A stretch of 18,382 nucleotides of DNA. It comes from an archaeon (GTDB taxonomy: Archaea; Thermoproteota; Nitrososphaeria; Nitrososphaerales; UBA183). A program made the translations under genes and the position numbers. The notes below the pieces were generated by a model. The model saw nothing but the letters and a program-made list of their open reading frames with translations. It did not search any database and was not told the DNA's origin. The stretch spans positions 1 through 18,382 of the forward strand of contig JAKASI010000019.1 of NCBI GenBank assembly GCA_021828185.1, written 5' to 3'. Position 1 is the stretch's first letter. Each line of letters opens with the position of its first letter. Shown here piece by piece: positions 13,305-18,382 of this stretch.

Positions 13305-14405
13305 TCACTTGGAATATGCATTCAATCGATGCTTTCGCCACACCCGCCGGAAGAACAACAGGGCGAAGACGTCGGCCACGGCGACCAGGGGCAGAAATAT
13401 CTGAGTTACCAAGCCCACAACCATTACCGGAAGGATCAAGCCCAGGGAGAAGGCTATCAACTGCATCTCGTTGCTTCCCCGCCCCATCATCCGCAGAACC
13501 AGGGCAAGAAAGAGCACCAGGGTCGCCCCAACGAGAGCCATTGTGGCCTCAGCCGGCAGGTTCACAGAGGCAGCAGCGTTTGGTACTATCACCATCGCGG
13601 GGAAGACCAGCACTCCGAGGACCCCGGCCAACAGAGGGGACATTCTGGGTGTGTCGGACCGGGCATGGATGATGTCGGCGGGCGCTACCCTGGCCGCAAG
13701 GACGAGCGCGCCGATAACCGCCAGGCTCAGCACGAAGAGGGGCACCCCAGTCCAGACGTGACCGACGTGCAAACCTATGAACATGTTGCCCCAAACTCCG
13801 AGCCCGAGAACCGAAATCGCGCCCACGAGAGAGCGTCGCGAGGCGAGGAGTCTCCTCCCTCGCGTCTCCGGAAGGGCGAATCCCAACAGGAAGATGGGCA
13901 GGGCGATGCTGAAGACCATGTGAATCGGGATTACTTCCGCAGCAAAGGCCCAGTTGACGCCGAGCCAGCGGCCGTATTCGCCTATCCCGGAGCCCAACAC
14001 CGCGGACGAATTCGGGTTGAACAGCGTGTCGAGCGCCGGCCCTTCCTCCAAGATGCCGTAGGCGGCCCCCATGAGAAGGACAGAGCCCCACCCCTTCCTC
14101 CATCGGACCATGGCCTCACGGATCAGGAGGGCGCCCGGGAGATACAGCGACGCGACCGCAGCGAGCTGGAGCGCGAACACGAACGGGTTGAACAGGATGT
14201 AGTAGAGCGAGCTGAAGCCGGAAAGGTACTCCGTTATGCCAGGGGTCAGAAGGTACAGAGAGAGTTTGGGGTGGGAACACAGGAAGCCCGCTATCCGGTC
14301 CATGGCTGAACCGCCCGAAGGAGGCGACGCCTTCAGGCCTGCTCCGCCACTCCCAGGCTTGGCCATCGGATCCTTCGATGTGGCTCCGCGGAACAGTCGC
14401 TTCAA
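13305..14405 (-). CDS. polytopic membrane protein of TetR cassette 2
   Basis: A 366-residue integral membrane protein with about nine or ten hydrophobic helices after a polar N-terminus of about 40 residues. A conserved-looking segment reads AAYGILEEGPALDTLFNP, followed by YGRWLGVNWAFAAEVIPIHMVFSIALP. The glutamate pair and later histidine within helices recall CPBP/CAAX-protease-like membrane families, but the full EExxxR motif is missing, so an enzyme function is unproven. The TTG start at 14405 has GGTGA at 14410-14414, which overlaps the stop of the glycosidase-like gene; ATGs at 14366 and 14303 are alternatives. It is the third gene of the TetR operon and has no counterpart after cassette 1. 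Confidence 0.82.
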   Translation of the reverse strand: MKRLFRGATSKDPMAKPGSGGAGLKASPPSGGSAMDRIAGFLCSHPKLSLYLLTPGITEYLSGFSSLYYILFNPFVFALQLAAVASLYLPGALLIREAMVRWRKGWGSVLLMGAAYGILEEGPALDTLFNPNSSAVLGSGIGEYGRWLGVNWAFAAEVIPIHMVFSIALPIFLLGFALPETRGRRLLASRRSLVGAISVLGLGVWGNMFIGLHVGHVWTGVPLFVLSLAVIGALVLAARVAPADIIHARSDTPRMSPLLAGVLGVLVFPAMVIVPNAAASVNLPAEATMALVGATLVLFLALVLRMMGRGSNEMQLIAFSLGLILPVMVVGLVTQIFLPLVAVADVFALLFFRRVWRKHRLNAYSK

Positions 14406-14413
14406 TGTCTCAC

Positions 14414-15523
14414 CTAGTGGCTGGCGTAGTAGTCGGCGACAGCCCTGAACGACTCCTTGGGCTCCCAGGGCATGTCAGGGAAGGTGGTGCCGCGCCTCCT
14501 GCCCCCTTCGTAGTACTTCACGAGGCTCACACTTCCCATGTCAATGTCGTATCTCGGGTCGTCATCGTACGGCTTGGTCTGTTCGATGAATGTTGCCACG
14601 AACGCGCCGTAAACGCCCGCGTTGTCGAGGACGGTCAGTTGGTCGACGAGCTCACGAGCCTGCAAGCCCTCGTCTCTCACGTGCTTCCCGCTCTTCAGCT
14701 TGGGTCTGACCAATCGCCCCAGCAGAGGAAGCATATAGTGGAAGATCCGCGACCTTTCTTCGATTATGTCTCCGCCAAGGCCCGCTCCGTTGACCTCCGC
14801 TCCCTCGTAGGTCGGCATTCCGAATTCGGTTATTACGACTGGCTTCCCGCTTTCGAAGGCGGGCCCCAGCATGTCCACATAGCGGTCCTTGACCTTCGCG
14901 GCCCTGTAGTGGTCCACCCCCACGAAATCGAAGGGGCCCCAGTCGACGGATTCCCAGACCAGCGAGGCATACGTTATCTTGCCGTGAAAGACTAACCTGA
15001 CTGAATCCGTAAGATTCTTCAGGAAATTCCGTAGGAGCTTGTTGTGGTCCGCCGTCGTGAGACGGAGGACTGATTCCGCAGGGTCCTCGGCTTCCCTTCC
15101 CGCCTGTCTTTGCTGCCCGAAGTCCTTCGCCACGTTCGCCATCCTCTTCATGAAGTTCTTGCCCTCGACGATGCCGCTGACGAAGAGGGTGAACTCGCCG
15201 CCGACGACGAACACGACCTTGTCTGGATACTCCTGGTTCAGCTTCTCGGCCTCTCTCGCTGCGTTCACTACGAGCGTCAGGGTCGCGTCCTGCGTCTTGT
15301 CCAACGCGGCCGGGCTGAACCAGACCTCCAACCCCTGCTCCAGGGCTGCGCGGGCGCATATGGCCATGCGGCCGACGTCAGAGCCGGTGACCTTGACCGC
15401 GTTGCAGTGGAGGTCTCTCTTGATGATCTCGAGCTCCCGCCGGACGATAGCGACTTCGAAGTCCGGACGCCAGTTGAAGCCCATGTGTACCCCGGAATCG
15501 TAGCAGACGCCCTTCAACTTCAT
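14414..15523 (-). CDS. TIM-barrel glycosidase-like protein, copy 2 of the TetR cassette
   Basis: A 369-residue paralogue of the protein at 767-1840. The same strand landmarks are present: HCNAVKVTG, GLEVWFSP, VVFVVGGEF, FDFVGVDHYRAAK, PVVITEFGM. Candidate catalytic glutamates are E110 (GGE) and E233 (TEFG). The C-terminal WEPKESFRAVADYYASH matches copy 1 almost exactly. It carries about 12 extra residues around 135-160, in a polar insertion (FGQQRQAGREAEDPAE). The ATG start at 15523 follows the TetR stop by 7 nt. No signal peptide. It lies between its regulator and a membrane protein, so a small ligand that reaches the cell may induce all three. The substrate is not predictable. Confidence 0.85.
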   Translation of the reverse strand: MKLKGVCYDSGVHMGFNWRPDFEVAIVRRELEIIKRDLHCNAVKVTGSDVGRMAICARAALEQGLEVWFSPAALDKTQDATLTLVVNAAREAEKLNQEYPDKVVFVVGGEFTLFVSGIVEGKNFMKRMANVAKDFGQQRQAGREAEDPAESVLRLTTADHNKLLRNFLKNLTDSVRLVFHGKITYASLVWESVDWGPFDFVGVDHYRAAKVKDRYVDMLGPAFESGKPVVITEFGMPTYEGAEVNGAGLGGDIIEERSRIFHYMLPLLGRLVRPKLKSGKHVRDEGLQARELVDQLTVLDNAGVYGAFVATFIEQTKPYDDDPRYDIDMGSVSLVKYYEGGRRRGTTFPDMPWEPKESFRAVADYYASH

Positions 15524-15530
15524 CGAAGAA

Positions 15531-16142
15531 TCACTCCCGACTTCGGTCGGGTCTCAACATGCGAAGGAATATGCGGGCGTTGGGGATGTGGTCCCCGCTT
15601 CGCTTGAGCGAGGGAGGCGCCATCCGGGTCAGCCCATCCAGACAGGCCGTGATGGCTTGCAGCAGTTCATCGGGATCGTCTTTGGCTATTTCCCCCGTCG
15701 CCTGTCCCTCGACTATCAGTCGGCGCAGGATCTCATGGATGTGCAGCCCCTGCGCATTCATCCTCTTTCTGACCTCTGGTGGCAAGGTGTCGTTGGCCAT
15801 CGCCTGAGAGTAGAACTGGTAGAACTCAGGGTCGGTGCCTCTTCGCTCTACCATCGACGAGACTATTCGGTGCAGTCGCTCACCAGCCGTTCCAGGGATA
15901 TTCTGGACGATAAGTTCCAGCTCTTCAGAGGATCTGGTCATCTGCTTCAGCAGGCTGAGGAATATGGCTTCCTTGCTGGGGAAGTAGCGGTATGCGAGTC
16001 CCTGACTGACTCCCGCCTCTGTTGCGATGTCTGATATCGTCGCATTGCTCCCCTTCCTCGCATAGACGTGCCTGGCCGCATCGAGAATCCGCTTCTTCGC
16101 TTCCTCTCGCAGCTCTTGGTTCGCCTGTTCGCTCCGTGGCAT
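15531..16142 (-). CDS. TetR/AcrR-family transcriptional repressor, copy 2
   Basis: A 203-residue TetR protein. The DNA-binding domain (about 14-62) contains KKRILDAARHVYARKG and the helix-turn-helix ISDIATEAGVSQGLAYRYF, closing FPSKEAIF. The recognition helix (VSQGLAYRYF) is identical to copy 1, while the ligand-binding region (for example YSQAMANDTLPPEVRKRMNA) differs. It starts at ATG 16142, 12 bp from an imperfect palindrome that matches the copy 1 operator core. Probably autoregulated and the controller of the two downstream genes. Because the recognition helices are the same, cross-regulation between the two cassettes is likely. Confidence 0.95.
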   Translation of the reverse strand: MPRSEQANQELREEAKKRILDAARHVYARKGSNATISDIATEAGVSQGLAYRYFPSKEAIFLSLLKQMTRSSEELELIVQNIPGTAGERLHRIVSSMVERRGTDPEFYQFYSQAMANDTLPPEVRKRMNAQGLHIHEILRRLIVEGQATGEIAKDDPDELLQAITACLDGLTRMAPPSLKRSGDHIPNARIFLRMLRPDRSRE

Positions 16143-16153
16143 CCCGGTTCTGA

Positions 16154-16172
16154 TGAATGACTCGTTCAGTCA
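16154..16172. promoter_or_regulatory. TetR operator of cassette 2
   Basis: TGAATGA-N5-TCAGTCA, an inverted repeat with one mismatch and the same 5-nt spacer as the operator at 2472-2492. It sits between the TATA-like box and the TetR start. Confidence 0.75.
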
Positions 16173-16183
16173 GTTGATAAACC
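16173..16183 (-). promoter_or_regulatory. TATA-like box of TetR cassette 2
   Basis: Minus-strand GTTTATCAAC directly abuts the operator, in the same geometry as cassette 1. Confidence 0.6.
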
Positions 16184-16427
16184 TGTCGGAGCACTTGGGC
16201 CATGCAAAGCAAGCGTGTCTTCGCGCACGAATCTATGCCCACCGTCGCGACCTCCATAGGTACGAATGCTTGGGCAAGCAGAGGGTGATACTCCGGACAC
16301 TTGGGCCTCAGCCGTCAGTCGGTGAGAACTTCACGTTACCTGTCTTGGACTCGAATCCCAAAAAAAATGAGTATCACCGTGCACGACCACTACGCGATAC
16401 CTGAGCGCTCTTTTGAAACGAAGCATG

Positions 16428-16453
16428 GAATCGAACGCCAGGGGGTTCGATTC
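16428..16453. repeat. T-arm-like hairpin next to copy C
   Basis: GAATCGAA and TTCGATTC form a perfect 8-bp inverted repeat around a 10-nt spacer. It lies 3 nt past the 3' end of copy C on the minus strand. A partly matching sequence (GGAATCGAACGTGAGGAG) follows copy A near 2570. Confidence 0.55.
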
Positions 16454-16456
16454 TGA

Positions 16457-16525
16457 GCGGGCCCGACGGGAATCGAACCCCGGGGCGTTCGATACCCGGA
16501 CTCTTCGTCGGATCAGGATACCAAT
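16457..16525 (-). ncRNA. tRNA-end-like element, copy C
   Basis: On the minus strand this 69-nt body starts ATTGGTATCCTGATCCG and ends GGGTTCGATTCCCGTCGGGCCCGC. A stem TATCCTGA / TCCGGGTA (7 of 8 pairs) encloses a 12-nt loop at the same place as in copy A, where the bases differ but pairing is kept. A second stem (ATCGAA / TTCGAT plus CCCC/GGGG) leads into the T-loop-like GTTCGAT. The block CCGTGG..CTTTTAACGG is at 16547-16564, with TTTT 26 nt upstream of ATTGG. It lies about 280 bp upstream of the TetR 2 promoter on the same strand, as copy A does for cassette 1. Confidence 0.5.
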
Positions 16526-16864
16526 GTGTGAATTACATAGTGGCCCCCGTTAAAAGAACCACGGTTTCCGTGACGATAGGGTTCTGGGGTTCGAATCCCG
16601 GCCAGGGCAGTTTTGAACTTCTTTGGGCAATCGCGACTATCTTCGAACTCTTATTGTACTATGAACTTCCCTCGTGCGAATCCGGTAAAAGGTCCAAAAT
16701 CCCCAACTTCCAACACAAGGTCATGCGTACAACCCGCTGACGACCCAACATGCTCTCCGGAATTCAATGATGCAGCCACCAAAGGTGGACAGGTCGTTCC
16801 TTGCGTCCCATAGCGGAACAGAACCGACATCGTTTTTTTCACAATCGACCTCGCGTTCCTCACT
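16526..16864. other. 339-bp stretch with promoter block of copy C and an opposing tRNA-like 3' end
   Basis: Holds the promoter-like block 16547-16564 and the plus-strand tRNA-3'-end-like sequence 16584-16610. From 16611 to 16864 I see no gene; the short open frames lack motifs and initiation signals. Confidence 0.45.
16584..16610 (+). other. tRNA 3'-end-like sequence on the plus strand
   Basis: CTGGGGTTCGAATCCCGG forms a T-arm-like hairpin (CTGGG / CCCGG with an 8-nt loop). It is followed by CCAGGGCA, which looks like the 3' acceptor strand and discriminator of a tRNA. No matching 5' half (GCCCTGG plus D-arm) lies upstream. Fits an attachment-site remnant or another tRNA-derived element. Confidence 0.35.
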
Positions 16865-17095
16865 TTACTTGAGAACCTTGTGGCCCGCCTTTTCTATCGC
16901 CGTCTTGATTTGTTCAGGAGTCACCTTCTGAGGGTCGTAGCTTAGGTACACATGCTCGGTCACGTAGTTGACTTCCAAGTCGCGGACGCCGGTCATCCTC
17001 TTGAGCGACTTCGATACCATCATAGAGCATCCTGGGGAGCCAAGGTTGGGCACCTCAAAGACACTTATTGCCCTGTTCCTCCCGCGAGGACTCAT
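16865..17095 (-). CDS. HMA-like (heavy-metal-associated) small protein with altered metal loop
   Basis: A 76-residue protein. Residues about 10-76 follow the ferredoxin-like HMA fold: a first strand (ISVFEVPNL), the metal loop and helix 1 (CSMMVSKSLKRM), GVRDLEVNYVTEHVYLSYDP, helix 2 (TPEQIKTAIEKAGHKV), then a short last strand. Normal HMA domains bind Cu(I) or Zn(II) with CxxC. Here the loop reads GSPGCSMMVSK, so the first cysteine (C23) is kept and the second is methionine. A copper site from Cys and Met is possible, or loss of binding. Start ATG 17095; a TATA-like box lies at 17121-17132. The YHS-domain gene about 1 kb away supports a metal-handling context. Confidence 0.85.
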   Translation of the reverse strand: MSPRGRNRAISVFEVPNLGSPGCSMMVSKSLKRMTGVRDLEVNYVTEHVYLSYDPQKVTPEQIKTAIEKAGHKVLK

Positions 17096-17120
17096 TTCAC
17101 TTCACAGGACAATGTTCGTG

Positions 17121-17132
17121 CAAATTATTTAC
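17121..17132 (-). promoter_or_regulatory. TATA-like box of the HMA-like gene
   Basis: Minus-strand GTAAATAATTTG, about 30 bp upstream of ATG 17095, predicting a very short leader. Confidence 0.5.
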
Positions 17133-17281
17133 GGAGCATGTGTTTTTTGTGATGAAATGTGATTCGCCAAGCCAACGAGCGTGCCGCCTTCTGCTAGAGA
17201 ACCCAGAAGTCCATTATCCATTCCCATTCAAGGTGCTGACGTCCGTGCCAGCCTGCCGGTCGTGGCGGTTGATGTGGGAGC

Positions 17282-17953
17282 TTACTTCTCATGCCCGCCC
17301 CCAACCTTTGCCGCTTTCATCATGAAGAGAATTCCTGCGAACCCGAGGGCTTCCGTCACTGCAAGAAGCGGCCAATCAACCTGGGCGCGCGCAATCGGCG
17401 ATTCCGTATTGAGCGTGATGAGCATGTTGCTGGGGCCGTCTGTGAACGAGACTGCGGTGCCTGTTCCGTTGGATCCGATTGACATGCCGACACTGACGGC
17501 GATGTGGGCCTGATACACGCTACCCTGCTGAGCGTTGGACGTGTAGCTCGCGCTCGGGAATGTGAAGTTCAGGTCAATGGGCTTCGTCAAATCAACGCGA
17601 GAATGACCGGTGAGCACGGGTGCAACTCGCGCCGTTGCGAGGATGAAGTCACTCCCGTTGAGGTGCAGCACTGCAGACTCGTCAAGCATCATTACTGTAG
17701 CATTGTCAGCACCGCTGGCCCGGCTTATCGTCACATGGACGGTGTTATTCCGGTCCCAACTCCAGTTCTCGGCGTAAACGGCCGTGATGTTCAGGGTCAG
17801 GCCGCCAGCGTCGATTGTTCTTGCGAAGATTCCAGGGCCGGAACTGCCGAAGGCAGGGGCAGCAGGAACAGCCGCGAGCGCAATCAGAGCCAAGCCTATG
17901 AACGCCATGACTTTCTTCAACGCTTCTTCGAAGCATGAGTCGAGGCGTACCAT
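17282..17953 (-). CDS. secreted protein with C-terminal membrane anchor
   Basis: Up to 223 residues. A signal peptide (MAFIGLALIALAAVPAAPAFG) begins at residue 16, so the true start may be ATG 17908 rather than ATG 17953; the first 15 residues (MVRLDSCFEEALKKV) look like an untypical extension. The mature domain of about 150 residues is strand-rich and full of Asn, Thr and Ser with potential N-glycosylation sites (NITA, NWSW, NNTV, NATV, NGSD). The C-terminal helix (WPLLAVTEALGFAGILFMM) followed by KAAKVGGGHEK anchors it. Divergent from the YHS gene. No family recognised; a surface beta-sandwich is my inference. Confidence 0.75.
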   Translation of the reverse strand: MVRLDSCFEEALKKVMAFIGLALIALAAVPAAPAFGSSGPGIFARTIDAGGLTLNITAVYAENWSWDRNNTVHVTISRASGADNATVMMLDESAVLHLNGSDFILATARVAPVLTGHSRVDLTKPIDLNFTFPSASYTSNAQQGSVYQAHIAVSVGMSIGSNGTGTAVSFTDGPSNMLITLNTESPIARAQVDWPLLAVTEALGFAGILFMMKAAKVGGGHEK

Positions 17954-18054
17954 AGTTTACCATGCTGGCTTTCGAGCGTCAAGTCTTCGTTCGCAATGGT
18001 TGGATTTTGGAAAGCGGTGCGTTCTTACAGCCAGGTTCGGATAGAGAAGGCGAA

Positions 18055-18222
18055 ATGGCAAAGGATCCTGTCTGTGGGATGCAGGTCAGCGAGACTACCT
18101 CTTTCAAGTCAGAGCACATGGGCCAGACATACTACTTCTGTTGCCAGGCGGACAAGACCAGTTTCGACGGCGACCCAATGAAGTACCTAGGCGGCCATCA
18201 GATGAGCATGGGTCACCACTGA
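18055..18222 (+). CDS. YHS-domain metal-binding protein
   Basis: A 55-residue single YHS domain: DPVCGMQV at the start, a strand and YYFCC in the middle, then FDGDPMKYLGG. The family binds heavy metals through the cysteines, and YHS domains often occur with copper or mercury ATPases. The C-terminus HQMSMGHH adds Met and His that could also bind copper. ATG 18055 is chosen because the domain begins at once; GAGAAGG lies just upstream. The longer frame to 17962 adds nothing family-like. It lies in a small metal-handling neighbourhood with the HMA-like gene, but in a separate transcription unit. Confidence 0.92.
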   Translation: MAKDPVCGMQVSETTSFKSEHMGQTYYFCCQADKTSFDGDPMKYLGGHQMSMGHH

Positions 18223-18235
18223 CCCATCCCTCCCT

Positions 18236-18241
18236 ATTTTT
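18236..18241 (+). terminator. T-run terminator after the YHS gene
   Basis: ATTTTT begins 14 nt past the YHS stop codon. Archaeal transcripts commonly end at such T-runs without a hairpin. Confidence 0.4.
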
Positions 18242-18263
18242 CATCAGCATTACCGAAGACAAA

Positions 18264-18273
18264 GGATTAAAGG
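18264..18273 (+). promoter_or_regulatory. TATA-like box of the Lrp/AsnC gene
   Basis: GGATTAAAGG, about 30 bp before the TTG at 18299, predicts a leaderless message. Confidence 0.45.
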
Positions 18274-18298
18274 CCGAGCAAAAGCGCGTGGTTTTCAG

Positions 18299-18382
18299 TT
18301 GCCCCTCAAGCTGGACGAGACAGACACTTCGATACTGAAGGCCCTGATGAAGGACGGCAGGCTCTCCTTCAGACAGATTGCG
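18299..18382 (+). CDS. Lrp/AsnC-family regulator, N-terminal fragment cut by the window edge
   Basis: Only 28 codons are inside the window. From TTG 18299 they read LPLKLDETDTSILKALMKDGR followed by LSFRQIA. This is the opening of an Lrp/AsnC winged helix, whose typical form is 'lDe.D..IL..L..dgR.s...iA'. The frame is open to the last base, so the recognition helix and the effector-binding RAM domain lie outside. TTG is the only usual start codon near the expected position, and the TATA-like box at 18264-18273 puts the transcript start a few bases before it. Confidence 0.8.
   Translation, partial: MPLKLDETDTSILKALMKDGRLSFRQIA

Noticed and set aside
16457..16525. Copies A-C as intact or split tRNA genes
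   Set aside because: No 5' acceptor strand or D-arm is found upstream, the T-stem pairs at only three or four positions, and no matching 5' half lies in the window.
2594..16525. A CRISPR array made from the repeats
   Set aside because: Copies are kilobases apart with no regular spacing or spacers, and no cas genes are present.

Overview
The window looks archaeal. It encodes a transcription initiation factor IIB (TFB), a small free-standing TRAM-domain protein and several tiny zinc-ribbon proteins. Genes sit behind TATA boxes, often with very short or no leaders. Many starts are TTG, and arginine is often AGG. No complete rRNA or tRNA gene is present to fix the lineage. A soil or sediment member of the Nitrososphaeria (Thaumarchaeota, for example group I.1c-like) is my best guess, by inference only. 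Despite the archaeal core there are two bacterial-style TetR regulators.

Layout. 1-581: a VOC/glyoxalase-fold enzyme. 767-2460 (minus): TetR regulator plus a TIM-barrel glycosidase-like protein, translationally coupled, behind a perfect palindromic operator. 2594-2700 (minus): a tRNA-end-like non-coding element. 2970-5171: small genes (zinc ribbons, TRAM protein, a coiled-coil protein, a short hypothetical). 5308-6210: TFB with a strong TATA box. 6211-7452: a long stretch with no convincing intact gene. 7453-7641: DUF1059 protein. 7859-7936: a shortened copy of the tRNA-end-like element. 8003-9595 (minus): two secreted or surface proteins, the second apparently starting at ACG. 9866-12811 (plus): a winged-helix regulator with an N-terminal hydrophobic segment, then an ABC ATPase, a permease and a small membrane protein in a tightly packed operon. 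12967-13075 (minus): second full tRNA-end-like element. 13305-16142 (minus): second TetR / glycosidase-like cassette, with an added polytopic membrane protein. 16428-16610: third full element, with an extra hairpin and a tRNA 3'-end-like sequence facing the other way. 16865-18222: a metal-handling group (HMA-like protein, membrane-anchored secreted protein, YHS protein). The right edge cuts an Lrp/AsnC regulator.

How the parts fit. The two TetR cassettes are diverged duplicates that keep the same order, the same operator placed just downstream of the TATA box, and a tRNA-end-like element upstream. The 8.0-12.8 kb block reads as one divergent locus in which an exporter and its membrane partner sit opposite two exported proteins, with a regulator beside the shared intergenic region. 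The most unusual signal is the repeated non-coding element: three full copies and one short copy on the same strand. Each has a TTTT-centred promoter-like block 26-28 nt upstream of an ATTGG/AATGG start and ends in the last part of a tRNA-like T-arm and acceptor.
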